Below, one piece after another: positions 1 to 8,835 of a stretch of 64,000 nucleotides of DNA. The translations under genes were made by a program, and so were the position numbers. The notes under the pieces are model-generated. The model ran no database searches. It worked only from the letters and a program-made list of their open reading frames with translations, and was not told the DNA's origin. The DNA is from a virus: positions 28,316-92,315 of the IMG/VR virus record IMGVR_UViG_3300028410_000010; one strand, written 5' to 3'. Positions within the stretch are counted from its first letter, which is position 1; the number at the start of each line of letters is the position of its first letter.

Positions 1-2
1 CA

Positions 3-776
3 GCGCCTACAGGTGTTGGTAAGTCGCATTTCTTGGTAAATATGGGTGCACAAGCACTAAGAGCTGGAAAAAACGTTCTACACTATACGTTTGAGCTTAC
101 CGAAACAGCAGTAGGAATCAGATACGATTCTAACCTTTGCGAAATCGATAGCAACGACGTTCAGGACAACAAAGAAGAAATTAGAGGAAAGTACGACAAT
201 CTTGAAATCGGACGCCTGATCATCAAAGAGTATCCAACAGGATACGCCTCAGTTGTTACTCTTAGATCACACATTGAAAAGCTAATGATGAAGGGTTTTA
301 AACCTAGTCTGATCTTGATTGACTACGCTGACATTATGAGATCAACACGACGTTACGATTCAATGCGACATGAGCTCAAGCTCATTTATGAAGAGCTACG
401 AAACCTTGCACAAGATCTCAATGTACCAATTTGGACTGCATCGCAAGCTAACAGAGAAGCTGCTAATGCTGATGTTGTAGGCCTTGAAAACATGGCTGAA
501 GCTTATGGTAAGGCAATGGTAGCAGATGTTGTTATCACGCTGTCGAGAAAGGCGTCTGAAAAATCTACGGGACATGGTAGAATGTTTGTTGCTAAAAATA
601 GAGCTGGACGAGACGGGTTGCTATTTGATGTTATAATGGACACAGCTCAATCGAGAATAACTGTGGTAAATCCAAATGACATGAAAACCCTCGGCGGTGC
701 TAGTGAACAAAATGAAGCAGATATGAAATCCACGCTGAAGAAGAAGTGGAATGAAGTTAGAAATCAAAAGAATTGA
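3..776 (+). CDS. DnaB-type replicative helicase, C-terminal part (5' truncated by window edge)
   Basis: The open frame runs in from the left edge, so the start lies outside the window. The first visible residues contain a Walker A loop (TGVGKS, about bases 12-29). A Walker B strand follows (LILIDYAD, about bases 313-336), then a sensor-like strand ending in ASQANR and a basic KNRAGRDG segment that matches the arginine-finger region of hexameric DnaB/gp41 helicases. Known for the family: this RecA-fold ATPase unwinds the lagging-strand template at the fork. It is followed 8 bases later by the ribonucleotide reductase gene, so replication and dNTP supply share an operon. I am confident of the family; whether a primase or N-terminal domain is attached cannot be seen. 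Confidence 0.85.
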   Translation, partial: APTGVGKSHFLVNMGAQALRAGKNVLHYTFELTETAVGIRYDSNLCEIDSNDVQDNKEEIRGKYDNLEIGRLIIKEYPTGYASVVTLRSHIEKLMMKGFKPSLILIDYADIMRSTRRYDSMRHELKLIYEELRNLAQDLNVPIWTASQANREAANADVVGLENMAEAYGKAMVADVVITLSRKASEKSTGHGRMFVAKNRAGRDGLLFDVIMDTAQSRITVVNPNDMKTLGGASEQNEADMKSTLKKKWNEVRNQKN

Positions 777-784
777 GGATTTGA

Positions 785-3268
785 ATGTACACATTAGAAG
801 AAGTTACTAAGGCTTCACTGGAATATTTTGACGGCGACAAGTTGGCAGCATCTGTTTTTCCATCGAAGTATTCATTACCTAAACTTGATCAGCCAGGAAT
901 GCTGCTTGAACTAACTCCAAAAGACATGCATAAACGTCTTACTGGAGAATTTTCTAGAGCAGAGTCAAGCTTCGACAACCCTATGCCAGAGTCCGTTATT
1001 GAAGAGCTTCTCTCTTCATGGACAGTTATACCACAAGGATCACCCCTCTCAGGAATCGGGAACAAAGACCAGATTCAGAGTTTGTCAAACTGCTTTGTCA
1101 TTGACACACCGAAAGATTCTTATGGAGGCATCCTCTACACTGATCAGGAACAAGTCCAGATTATGAAGAGGCGTGGTGGCGTAGGCTTTGACATCTCACC
1201 AATCAGACCGAAGAACCTTCCTACGTCTAATGCTGCAAGGACAACAGACGGCATTGCAATTTTCATGGACCGATTCTCTAACTCGTGCCGCGAAGTTGCA
1301 CAAGGCGGCCGAAGAGGTGCGTTGATGATTACCATCAACTGCATGCACCCAGAGATCATGACGTTCATTGGGATTAAACGCGACAGAACTAGAGTGACAG
1401 GCGCCAATATCTCTGTAAAGTTTACAGACGAATTCATGGAAGCTGTAATAGCAGACGAAGAGTTTACTCTAAGGTGGCCTGTAACAGCATCTATTGAAGA
1501 CGCAGAATGTGTCAAGGTTGTTAAGGCAAAAGAAGTATGGGATGCCTTTGTAGAGGCTGCTTGGGACTGTGCTGAACCTGGTGCTTTGTTCTGGGATAGA
1601 ATTACGGAAATGAGTCCAGCTGATTGCTACAAAGATCTTGGATATGAGACAATCTCAACCAACCCATGTGCTGAAATTCCACTAAGCAAGTATGATAGCT
1701 GTCGCTTAATGGTTGTAAACTTGATTAAGTTCGTTGAAAATCCATACACACCGAAAGCTACGTTTGATTTCCTAAAGTTCCGAAAGGTTGCAGGACAGGC
1801 ACAACGTCTTATGGACGATCTAATCTTTCTTGAAACAGAGGCAGTTGATAAGATCATTGCTAAGATCAGATCAGATAACGAACCAGACGATGTCAAAGAG
1901 ATCGAGCTCAACCTCTGGAAGAAGATCAAAGCAGCAACTCTCGGAGGTCGAAGAACAGGCCTAGGAATTACTGCTCTTGGTGATACACTCGCTGCATTAG
2001 GAATAAGATATGGGACTGATACATCGATTGAAGTTACTGAAGAGATCTACAAGACGCTTGCTATTGGTGCATACTCTTCTTCAATAGTTCTTGCAAAAGA
2101 GCGCGGTTCATTCCCAGTCTATGATAGCAAGCTTGAAGAGGGACATAAGTTTCTGAATAGAATCTGGAGTTCACTCCCTGACGATATAAACGAAATGAGA
2201 AAGAAGTATGGTCGACGCAACATCGCCCTACTAACTACAGCACCCGTTGGTTCTGTTTCGTGTCTATCTCAGACAACTTCTGGAATTGAGCCAGCTTATC
2301 TCATCTCGCATGTCAGAAGAAAGAAGATTGTCGATTCCAACTCTGACGTCGTTCCTGATTTTATAGATGACATGGGTGACAAGTGGGAAGAGTTTAAGGT
2401 TTACCATCACGGAGCAAAGAAATGGATGGAGATCAATAACAAAACAGAGATTGATGATACTTGCCCATATGTAGGAGCAACTTCAAATGATGTCGATTGG
2501 TCAAAGTCTGTTGAGGTCCAAGCTGCAGCACAGCGTTGGGTCTGTCATGGAATCTCTAAGACATGCAATCTTCCAAAGGAGGCAAAGCCCGAATTGATCA
2601 GTGAGGTTTACTTGAAGGCATGGGAACTTGGATGTAAGGGGTTTACCGTCTATAGAGATGGCTCAAGAACTGGCGTACTTATCAGTGATGATGCAAAGCC
2701 CGAAGCAGAAACAAAGTTCTCAGAGAACAATGCACCTAAGAGGCCGCTAACCTTAAGCTGTGATATTCATCAAAAGACAATCAAGGGAGAAAAGTGGACA
2801 ATTCTAGTTGGGCTTCTCGATGGAAGACCATACGAGCTTCTAGGTGGCCTCTCTAAATTTGTAGAGATTCCTAAGAAGTATAAGCATGGAATTATCGAAA
2901 AGCATCCACGTAAATCACGTGCATCAATCTATGACCTAATTATGGATAGTGATGAAGACGAATTGAGAATTAAGGATGTTGTATCTGCATTTGAGAATCC
3001 GAATCACTCTTCATTCACAAGGATCTTGTCTCTGTCACTTAGACACGGCGCGCCAATCAACTATATGGTTGAACAGCTTGAAAAGGGAGATAGAGATATG
3101 GATCTCTTCTCTTTCTCTAAGGTTATCGGAAGAGTCTTGAAGACATACATCCAAGATGGAACAAGACCCGGCGGAACTAAGGATTGCCCTGAATGCGGTG
3201 CACCTGACGCACTCCACTATACAGAAGGCTGTGTGATGTGTTCTGCTTGTGGACACGGAAAATGCTAA
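785..3268 (+). CDS. nrdJ: Class II (adenosylcobalamin-type) ribonucleotide reductase
   Basis: 827 residues. The protein has the reductase active-site pattern: an N-terminal redox cysteine in SNCFVIDTP (about residue 103), the radical-site segment NPCAEIPLS (Cys near 295), and a PVGSVSCLSQTTSGIEP segment near 490. The C-terminus is a cysteine-rich tail (CPECG...CVMCSACGHGKC, about residues 800-827) typical of NrdJ, in which it passes electrons from thioredoxin to the active site. No separate R2 subunit gene is seen, which fits the B12-dependent class. The enzyme converts ribonucleotides to deoxyribonucleotides. A thioredoxin gene lies two genes downstream and is the likely reductant. The ATG at 785 follows a GAGG-like ribosome site. 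Confidence 0.93.
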   Translation: MYTLEEVTKASLEYFDGDKLAASVFPSKYSLPKLDQPGMLLELTPKDMHKRLTGEFSRAESSFDNPMPESVIEELLSSWTVIPQGSPLSGIGNKDQIQSLSNCFVIDTPKDSYGGILYTDQEQVQIMKRRGGVGFDISPIRPKNLPTSNAARTTDGIAIFMDRFSNSCREVAQGGRRGALMITINCMHPEIMTFIGIKRDRTRVTGANISVKFTDEFMEAVIADEEFTLRWPVTASIEDAECVKVVKAKEVWDAFVEAAWDCAEPGALFWDRITEMSPADCYKDLGYETISTNPCAEIPLSKYDSCRLMVVNLIKFVENPYTPKATFDFLKFRKVAGQAQRLMDDLIFLETEAVDKIIAKIRSDNEPDDVKEIELNLWKKIKAATLGGRRTGLGITALGDTLAALGIRYGTDTSIEVTEEIYKTLAIGAYSSSIVLAKERGSFPVYDSKLEEGHKFLNRIWSSLPDDINEMRKKYGRRNIALLTTAPVGSVSCLSQTTSGIEPAYLISHVRRKKIVDSNSDVVPDFIDDMGDKWEEFKVYHHGAKKWMEINNKTEIDDTCPYVGATSNDVDWSKSVEVQAAAQRWVCHGISKTCNLPKEAKPELISEVYLKAWELGCKGFTVYRDGSRTGVLISDDAKPEAETKFSENNAPKRPLTLSCDIHQKTIKGEKWTILVGLLDGRPYELLGGLSKFVEIPKKYKHGIIEKHPRKSRASIYDLIMDSDEDELRIKDVVSAFENPNHSSFTRILSLSLRHGAPINYMVEQLEKGDRDMDLFSFSKVIGRVLKTYIQDGTRPGGTKDCPECGAPDALHYTEGCVMCSACGHGKC

Positions 3269-3281
3269 AATGGAGTGAAAC

Positions 3282-3563
3282 ATGCAGCTTAGAAAACTCA
3301 AAAGAATCCTCAAAGAGACCAATTGTGAGATAATCAAACTCGATAAAGTAGTTTTCAGATATTGTAATGGAACATTTGCATTGAATGAAAACTACGACAT
3401 ACCTTGGTCAATTGGTTCTTTGAGAACATTTCAATTCAAAACTGAGGCTGAAGTCAAAAAGAGATTTAAAAAGAGCAAACTGTTTGTAAAGTCCTGTCCG
3501 GATGATGATAATGGTCTAACAGTTACAGCATTTGAATGGAGACAGAAAAGTGATAGAAGTTAA
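3282..3563 (+). CDS. Hypothetical protein, 93 aa
   Basis: I do not recognise this protein. It is basic at both ends (RKLKRILKE near the N-terminus, KKRFKKSK near residues 60-67), with a mixed middle region and no membrane segment. It lies between the reductase and thioredoxin genes, and its last codons overlap the thioredoxin start. The tight spacing and the position inside an operon support a real gene. Confidence 0.6.
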   Translation: MQLRKLKRILKETNCEIIKLDKVVFRYCNGTFALNENYDIPWSIGSLRTFQFKTEAEVKKRFKKSKLFVKSCPDDDNGLTVTAFEWRQKSDRS

Positions 3564-3864
3564 TGATGATAACTTTAAGAAAGAGGTTTTAGAGGCGGAA
3601 GAGACAGTCATTGTCGACTTCTGGGCTAGCTGGTGTGGACCTTGCAAGACGCTTGCAAAAACTATTGAAAAGCTTGAGAGTGCACTACCACCTGGAAAGT
3701 ACAAATTCGTTAAGATAAACGCTGAGGATGAGCCCGCTCTTGCACAGGCATCAAGGGTATCAGGCCTCCCTACAATCATTGTTTTTGAAAAAGGCGAAGA
3801 AAAAAGAAGAAAAGTAGGTGCCTTGCCGTATAATGTTTTATCAGATTTCTTGGAGGGAAAATGA
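3550..3864 (+). CDS. trxA: Thioredoxin
   Basis: About 104 residues if translation begins at GTG 3550, which I prefer because GGAG lies 8 bases upstream; the frame is open further upstream but has no good ribosome site. The fold is recognisable: VIVDFWASWCGPCK with redox cysteines at about 29 and 32, and a cis-proline strand GLPTIIVFEKG. Thioredoxins reduce disulfides. Next to a class II ribonucleotide reductase this is probably its electron donor, a pairing also known in T4 and T7-like phages. The stop overlaps the start of the ClpP-type protease (ATGA). Confidence 0.9.
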   Translation: MIEVNDDNFKKEVLEAEETVIVDFWASWCGPCKTLAKTIEKLESALPPGKYKFVKINAEDEPALAQASRVSGLPTIIVFEKGEEKRRKVGALPYNVLSDFLEGK

Positions 3865-4466
3865 GAGTTACAACACAGATTATCGGCAACGAAATAACAG
3901 AGTGTAAATTTAGAAGCGTGCCCCTACTCATGAGAGTTTCAAAGTTCGACGAAGAGTCGGCAAAGAAATTTAGTGAATTCATGTCGAAGGCTCATGAATC
4001 AGGTCAGCCTGTTATTCCCATCGTCATCGATTCTTATGGTGGATATGTTGATAGCTTGATCTCTATGATATCTGATATTCAAAACGCTGAGAAGCCTGTT
4101 GCCACTATTGCTGTGGGTAAAGCTATGTCATGTGGATCATTTCTGCTATCAATGGGAACAGATGGCTATCGATTCATTGACAAGAATGCTCGTGTCATGA
4201 TACACGAAATATCAGGTGGTTCTAGAGGAAAGCACACAGACATTGTAGCTTCTACAGAAGAAATGAAAAGATTGAATGAACGACTCTTCAAGATCATGGC
4301 AAGAAACTGTGGGAAGCCTGAAGACTTCTTTATCAAGGAAATGTTCAAGCGTGGAAACGCAGACTGGTATTTGTCACCTACAGAAACAAAAAATCTAGGT
4401 ATCGCGAACTTCATTAGAGTACCTAAGATGACGCGAACAGTAACAGTAGAAACAAGGTTTGAATAA
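3861..4466 (+). CDS. ClpP-type serine protease
   Basis: 201 residues with a crotonase-like ClpP fold. The expected catalytic triad is visible: Ser90 in GKAMSCGSFLL, His115 in VMIHEISGG, and a candidate Asp168 in NADWYLSP. ClpP proteases form barrel complexes that degrade proteins handed over by AAA+ unfoldases; related phage proteins also mature proheads. No ClpX/ClpA partner and no scaffold or capsid genes are adjacent, so the role here is open: host protein turnover, prohead maturation, or use with the host unfoldase. Start and stop both overlap neighbouring genes, so translation is coupled. Confidence 0.82.
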   Translation: MRVTTQIIGNEITECKFRSVPLLMRVSKFDEESAKKFSEFMSKAHESGQPVIPIVIDSYGGYVDSLISMISDIQNAEKPVATIAVGKAMSCGSFLLSMGTDGYRFIDKNARVMIHEISGGSRGKHTDIVASTEEMKRLNERLFKIMARNCGKPEDFFIKEMFKRGNADWYLSPTETKNLGIANFIRVPKMTRTVTVETRFE

Positions 4467-5251
4467 TGAAAATCACACCGAGAATAGAATTAGTTAGAAT
4501 TCATAAATCTGTGGTATCGTCTTACCCAATAAACAGTCTTAGACATTCGTTAACATCGCTTTCTAAGCTTAAAACAGGATGGTTTGTAGCTGAAGCTGAA
4601 AGTGCACTTGTCAATTTAAATTCTGCAGTACTTAAAGAGTGCGGAGATCTTAGGATTACGGATGGGCTTAGAGAATTCAAGACACAGGCAGAGCTTCGTG
4701 ATCGCTATATAAGATGGGTCAAAGCAGGGAAGCCTGACAGGTCATCCAGCAAATACGACTCAAAGACCATGAAAAACGTATTTGTTGCCGAGCCCGGATT
4801 CTCTTTCCACAATTCAGGGCGAGCGATTGATATACACGTTGACATGCTAAAGTTTCCAGGTGTTCCAGCCGACAAGCAACTTGATAAATTGTGGGAGTTA
4901 GCTGTTCCATTAGGTTGGAGACCAGTTATCAAAGGGCCCTGGGAAGGAAAATCAGAATCTTGGCACTTTGACTATATGGGAATCTGGTCAAAAACCTATG
5001 ACGTCCTTGGGTATAAAGAAGCTGCGATGTGTGCGTCTCTAGATATTGGTGTCGGAGATTTCTTAAGAGTAAGAAATCGTGCACTACAAGCGCAGTTACA
5101 TCGATGCGGAATGAACGTAGGATCGATTGACGGCTATCTTGGAAAGAAAACCAAGAAGGGATTAGAAGTTTTGGGACTAAGTGACAAGACTGCTGACTAC
5201 ACAACGCTTTACAAGATTGAAACAGCAACAGAATACAAGGAACATTTCTAA
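4466..5251 (+). CDS. Endolysin: M15-type peptidase with C-terminal peptidoglycan-binding domain
   Basis: 261 residues. Zinc ligands of the M15 (VanY / L-Ala-D-Glu peptidase) family are seen: FHNSGRAIDI (His115, Asp122) and SESWHFDY (His167). The C-terminal part, about residues 200-240, looks like a PG_binding_1 domain (LQAQLHRCGMNVGSIDG). Known for the family: it cleaves the peptide stem of murein during lysis. The stop of the protease and this start overlap as TAATG. Its position among nucleotide genes, away from the holin-like genes near 31 kb, is unusual but not unknown in large phages. There is no signal peptide, so it would need a holin. Confidence 0.8.
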   Translation: MKITPRIELVRIHKSVVSSYPINSLRHSLTSLSKLKTGWFVAEAESALVNLNSAVLKECGDLRITDGLREFKTQAELRDRYIRWVKAGKPDRSSSKYDSKTMKNVFVAEPGFSFHNSGRAIDIHVDMLKFPGVPADKQLDKLWELAVPLGWRPVIKGPWEGKSESWHFDYMGIWSKTYDVLGYKEAAMCASLDIGVGDFLRVRNRALQAQLHRCGMNVGSIDGYLGKKTKKGLEVLGLSDKTADYTTLYKIETATEYKEHF

Positions 5252-5940
5252 TGAAGATTGAACTATACGAAGACGGAATTGGTGAAGTAGAACTTATTAG
5301 TCACATGGGCACTGACTTAAGCGTTGTTAACGCTGCTCGAGTTTCTTTTGGTGGACAAAAAGGAGAAGTTGACAGTAAAGATGAAAAGCTTATCAACTAT
5401 CTTGCCAAGCACAATCATACGTCACCATTCGAGCACTGCACAGCAACATTTAGATTTACAGTGCCACTTTACGTTAGATCACAGCATCATCGTCATAGGA
5501 CATGGGCATACAACGAGATTAGTAGAAGATACACTGACATTAACATGAGGTTCTATGAACCACAAGAGTTTAGAACACAGCATAAATCTAACAGACAGGC
5601 ATCGAACGAAAATGAATTGATCGACCCTGACATTGTTTCACTCGATAACATAAAAACAAAAGCGTCAGAAGCAGTCCTCGTGCATCATATACACAGTCTT
5701 GCACTTTTTGAAAAATTGCTTGACGCAGGAGTCTGTCGCGAACAAGCGAGAGGAGTATTACCTCAAAATCTTTATACAGAATATTATGGTACAGTAAATT
5801 TGCATAACTTGATGCATTTTATTAGATTGAGAACCCATGAAGGTGCCCAGTGGGAAATTCAGAAAGTTGCTGAGGCACTAAACACAATTGCATTGACATT
5901 GTGGCCAGTATCCGTCGCGGCATTTGCAAATAGGACATAA
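5251..5940 (+). CDS. thyX: Flavin-dependent thymidylate synthase
   Basis: 229 residues. The ThyX signature RHR-x7-S is intact: RHRTWAYNEISRRY, RHR at about 81-83 and Ser91. The second conserved block ARGVLPQNLYTEYYGTVN followed by FIRLR is also present. ThyX uses FAD, NADPH and methylenetetrahydrofolate to convert dUMP to dTMP without consuming the reduced folate. With the dCMP deaminase, dUTPase-like proteins and thymidine kinase elsewhere in the window it supports dTTP synthesis. A second, divergent ThyX is at 10411-11394. Confidence 0.93.
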   Translation: MKIELYEDGIGEVELISHMGTDLSVVNAARVSFGGQKGEVDSKDEKLINYLAKHNHTSPFEHCTATFRFTVPLYVRSQHHRHRTWAYNEISRRYTDINMRFYEPQEFRTQHKSNRQASNENELIDPDIVSLDNIKTKASEAVLVHHIHSLALFEKLLDAGVCREQARGVLPQNLYTEYYGTVNLHNLMHFIRLRTHEGAQWEIQKVAEALNTIALTLWPVSVAAFANRT

Positions 5941-5945
5941 CAATA

Positions 5946-6137
5946 ATGATTAAGCCTGGAACGTTAGTATATGCAAACTCATGTGATGAAGTTCTGGGCT
6001 TTTGTTTAGTTTTACAACTTGTCAAGACAGAATCTATAGGAGCGCTTTATAAATGTTATGCACACAATAGAACCATAATCTATAGATACGAAGAAGAAAT
6101 CAGTGTGATAAGAACTTATACATCGAGCGAAATATGA
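5946..6137 (+). CDS. Small protein, 63 aa, possible beta-barrel type
   Basis: No close family is recognised. The pattern KPGTLVYANS...VLGFCLVLQL, followed by alternating beta-like segments, resembles the small SH3-like barrel proteins that recur through this window (18569, 22371, 51689, 55284). Four bases separate it from thyX and it overlaps the next start by four bases. Confidence 0.6.
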   Translation: MIKPGTLVYANSCDEVLGFCLVLQLVKTESIGALYKCYAHNRTIIYRYEEEISVIRTYTSSEI

Positions 6138-6418
6138 AAAAGCTGGTAACTAATAACCCGCTTGCTAACTGTGAAGAGTTTTTCATACCGACAGTTAAGA
6201 CTAAGTGGCAAGGCATTGTGACTATTTCTTCTCGTGCGACAAGAAAGCCAAATGATGCAGACATTAACTTTAAGAAACTCGCACCCATCGACATTGAGTC
6301 TCCAAAAGGCTGGAAGGTGTATCCAGGAAAGTGGGGTAAGTGGCACGTTTCGCAGTACAAAAAGAATAGCGGTTCGTTAGTAGTCAATTGGCGACGCCGC
6401 ATACAAAAAGAGGAATGA
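6134..6418 (+). CDS. Hypothetical protein, 94 aa
   Basis: I do not recognise it. The protein is basic and rich in lysine and tryptophan (GWKVYPGKWGKWH near residues 58-70), with no membrane segment. The start overlaps the preceding stop, and the next gene begins one base after its stop, so it belongs to the same operon. The many aromatic and basic residues could suit nucleic-acid binding, but that is only a guess. Confidence 0.6.
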   Translation: MKKLVTNNPLANCEEFFIPTVKTKWQGIVTISSRATRKPNDADINFKKLAPIDIESPKGWKVYPGKWGKWHVSQYKKNSGSLVVNWRRRIQKEE

Positions 6419-6419
6419 C

Positions 6420-6686
6420 ATGAACGATAGAGAGAAGCAGCTAAGAGCTGTCCAAGACGAGGCATTTGCACTCTTTTCAAGAAAGAACAAGGACTACGGA
6501 GATGCATTTTCCGACTTTGGTCCTGTCGGTGTCTTGGTTAGGATGGGTGATAAGATTCGTAGAATGTCTGCTATCACAAAAAATGGTGTCTCGCTTGTTG
6601 AAGACGAAAGCCTTCGTGATACGCTGATAGACTTACACAACTACGCTGCAATGGCAGTAATGCTAATGGATGAAGACAGTGAGTAA
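6420..6686 (+). CDS. DUF1599-type protein (nucleotide-modification-associated domain 1)
   Basis: 88 residues with the pattern KNKDYGDAFSDFGPVG, then VRMGDKIRR, then DESLRDTLIDLHNYAAMAV. From memory this is the DUF1599 family, an all-alpha domain found in phages and linked by gene-neighbourhood studies to nucleotide modification. The glutamate/aspartate layout resembles all-alpha NTP pyrophosphatases such as MazG, so a nucleotide-binding or hydrolysing role is plausible. It sits between thyX and other nucleotide genes. Confidence 0.7.
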   Translation: MNDREKQLRAVQDEAFALFSRKNKDYGDAFSDFGPVGVLVRMGDKIRRMSAITKNGVSLVEDESLRDTLIDLHNYAAMAVMLMDEDSE

Positions 6687-7050
6687 AAAAGTAGATAACG
6701 AAGTAATTAATGCACTAATGGAACTCGTCGACCAGTACGTTGCAAGAGATATTAGTAGAGACACACTAAGAGAAAGGTTGAGCAGCATCAAGATATACCC
6801 ATCTAATAAGTTTCACAATGAGCTGTTCCGAATCGTTCACGATATCAAGGAGCCTATCAACTCAAAGGAATTTAATCGTGCGTACTTTGCGGAGACACTA
6901 AAGAATGATGTACGTGAAAGAGTTAAGCCTTTAGCTGATAGAGTTAAGCCTTTAGCTGATAGGGTCGATGAAATATTTGAAGTTGATGTAGTTGTCGATA
7001 TTGTTTCACACCTTATCAAAAAAGACGCTGTAGATGCTGCTGTCCTTTAA
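6670..7050 (+). CDS. Hypothetical protein, about 126 aa, with an internal 7-residue tandem repeat
   Basis: Unrecognised, mostly helical and charged. Residues near 85-98 contain the same seven residues twice (VKPLADR VKPLADR), encoded by two perfect 21-bp copies at 6920-6961, which points to a recent in-frame duplication. The start may be ATG 6670 or GTG 6679; both overlap the end of the preceding gene. Confidence 0.6.
   Translation: MKTVSKKVDNEVINALMELVDQYVARDISRDTLRERLSSIKIYPSNKFHNELFRIVHDIKEPINSKEFNRAYFAETLKNDVRERVKPLADRVKPLADRVDEIFEVDVVVDIVSHLIKKDAVDAAVL
6920..6961 (+). repeat. Perfect 21-bp tandem duplication inside a coding gene
   Basis: Two adjacent identical 21-base copies keep the reading frame and add seven residues. 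They probably arose by replication slippage. Confidence 0.9.
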
Positions 7051-7300
7051 AGTGCTAAAAGCAGAAATAGGGATTCACATAATTGATCAAACAGCAGGAT
7101 TTATAGCCTTTAGTTTTCTCAATGTTAAAGTTCCCTTTTTTAAGTACAAGCAAAACATGACACTGCATCTGCTTGTAAAACGTAAGTACTGGACATTCGG
7201 CTATCACGAAGATTGGTACGATGGACCTATTCATTCAATTTCTCTAGGTCCGATTTTTACAATGAATACAATGGACTGCTTTGACGACGAGATGGAGTAG
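7034..7300 (+). CDS. Hypothetical protein, 88 aa
   Basis: Unrecognised. Beta-rich pattern with an acidic C-terminus (DCFDDEME). The start overlaps the previous gene by 17 bases, and the next gene begins two bases after its stop. Operon position is the main support. Confidence 0.55.
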   Translation: MLLSFKVLKAEIGIHIIDQTAGFIAFSFLNVKVPFFKYKQNMTLHLLVKRKYWTFGYHEDWYDGPIHSISLGPIFTMNTMDCFDDEME

Positions 7301-7302
7301 TA

Positions 7303-8133
7303 ATGCCAGAAGGCCCTGAAGTTGCGATCGTAGTAGATCAAATCTCACGATTTGTAGAAGGAAGATCAATCACGAAAGTGCAATACGCATCAGGAAGATA
7401 CTCAAGAGAAAAGAAGCCTTTTGGTGATGAAGATCTTAAGTCTTCTCTTCCAGCTATGATTGAAGCTGTTCGTGCCAAGGGTAAGTTTATTTACTTTCTC
7501 CTCGAAGATGCACCTTACATCTTTAATACGCTTGGGATGACAGGAAACTGGTCCATTGTAAAAGACGGAGAGGAGTTTCCAAAACATGGTCATGCTAGAT
7601 TCACACTTGACAATAATACAACGCTTGTGTTTTGTGATATGCGAAATTTCGGAACACTAAAGTATGTTTCAGAATCCAAAGCTCTTCAAAAGAAACTTGA
7701 CAGTCTTGGTTGGGATCCTTTGCGACAAAGCGTATTGCAAAGCAAAAAGTTCATTACAAAAGCTAAGTTGCGTCAAACAAAGAAGACAATTGCAGAAGTA
7801 CTAATGAATCAGAGTTATTTTGCAGGAGTAGGAAATTATATAAAGGCAGAAGTGCTGTATATGTCAAAGATATCACCTAATCGTCCTGTCTATGATGTAT
7901 CAGATAAGGAGTGGGAGCTTTTATGCAAAATCATATGTGATGTAATGTCATCAAGCTACAAATACCGTGGAACCACTATAAAGAACTACAGGAGCCCTAA
8001 CGGAAACGAAGGGTCTTTCCAATTTAAGCTAAAAGTTTACGGTAAGAAAGAAGACCCCGAAGGTAACAAGGTAATCAAAGAAACAACAAAAGATAAGCGA
8101 ACTACCCATTGGGTACCGTCAGTTCAAACTTAA
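7303..8133 (+). CDS. Fpg/Nei-family DNA glycosylase with a zincless finger
   Basis: 276 residues beginning MPEGPEV, so Pro2 (the catalytic nucleophile) and Glu3 are present. The helix-two-turn-helix segment is clear (AEVLMNQSYFAGVGNYIKAE, about residues 164-183). The C-terminal finger that normally holds four cysteines has the right sequence context (FKLKVYGKK... to KRTTHWVPSVQ) but no cysteines, as in the zincless members such as human NEIL1. The family excises oxidised bases and nicks the DNA. Substrate choice (FapyG/8-oxoG or oxidised pyrimidine) cannot be told. It may protect phage DNA or act on modified bases. Confidence 0.85.
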   Translation: MPEGPEVAIVVDQISRFVEGRSITKVQYASGRYSREKKPFGDEDLKSSLPAMIEAVRAKGKFIYFLLEDAPYIFNTLGMTGNWSIVKDGEEFPKHGHARFTLDNNTTLVFCDMRNFGTLKYVSESKALQKKLDSLGWDPLRQSVLQSKKFITKAKLRQTKKTIAEVLMNQSYFAGVGNYIKAEVLYMSKISPNRPVYDVSDKEWELLCKIICDVMSSSYKYRGTTIKNYRSPNGNEGSFQFKLKVYGKKEDPEGNKVIKETTKDKRTTHWVPSVQT

Positions 8134-8176
8134 ACAAATAAGACAGAAGAATTAAGATAGTCAAATAGGAGATAGT

Positions 8177-8419
8177 ATGAAGTATCATTTCGCAGACGAA
8201 CTAATTGGGCAACTTAGAGACACATTGCAACTCGCGATCTTGTCGGGAACAGACATCATTGATCATATTCGAATGATCGAAGTTGAACCGACAGAAGATG
8301 GTAAGCTTGCTCTTACTGCAGATTATAGGGAGCTTTTTGAAAAGCAAATTAACTCTATGATGCAAGAAGTCGAAGACCACCAGACAAAGATGCTATCAGA
8401 AGACAACGAGAGTGAATAA
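8177..8419 (+). CDS. Small acidic phage protein, 80 aa
   Basis: I recognise the general type from other large phages (FADELIGQLRDTLQLAILSGTD) but no function is known to me. It is helical and acidic. It is followed immediately by the MazG-like gene, whose ATG overlaps this stop (TAATG), so the two are probably translated together. The start has GGAG upstream at 8168-8171. Confidence 0.65.
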   Translation: MKYHFADELIGQLRDTLQLAILSGTDIIDHIRMIEVEPTEDGKLALTADYRELFEKQINSMMQEVEDHQTKMLSEDNESE

Positions 8420-8835
8420 TGGATCGCTTTGATGAAGATGCGCCAATGCCGGTGCCTCCTGTCCCTGACAGGTTTGAAGAGATGTTTAGACTTCGTGAAG
8501 AGTTTATGCATGCTTTAAGTAGGAATCGACCCGGAGCACAGTCTGAATGGCCTTTGGACTTAAGGTCAAAAGAGTCACAGAGGAACTTAAGAGACGTCTC
8601 TCTACGTGGCGTAGAAGAGGTCTTTGAAGCACTTAATCATCTAAAGAACTGGAAACCTCATCGCAAGACAGAAATGCCTGACTTTGATCGTGACAAGTTT
8701 CTAGAAGAATGGGTAGATGCTATGAATTACTTCTTCTCTGTGCTTATTCTTGCAGGATTCACACCTCATGAAATATATGAGTCCTATGTAGAAAAGGATC
8801 GAGTTATCCATGAGCGACTTAGAAGTGACTATTAA
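8419..8835 (+). CDS. MazG/dUTPase-type all-alpha NTP pyrophosphatase-like protein
   Basis: 138 residues. The metal-binding helix pairs of the all-alpha NTP-PPase superfamily can be seen: RGVEEVFEALNHLKNW and EEWVDAMNYFFSVLILAGF. Family members of dimeric dUTPase type hydrolyse dUTP or dCTP to the monophosphate, feeding ThyX and keeping uracil out of DNA. The exact substrate is not determined by the sequence. The next gene carries a related domain fused to a HAD phosphatase. Confidence 0.72.
   Translation: MDRFDEDAPMPVPPVPDRFEEMFRLREEFMHALSRNRPGAQSEWPLDLRSKESQRNLRDVSLRGVEEVFEALNHLKNWKPHRKTEMPDFDRDKFLEEWVDAMNYFFSVLILAGFTPHEIYESYVEKDRVIHERLRSDY

Noticed and set aside
1144-1929. Long minus-strand open frames within nrdJ, and similar ones elsewhere
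   Set aside because: They lie opposite well-identified genes, have no ribosome sites and low-complexity Ser/Leu-rich products. They are reading-frame shadows.
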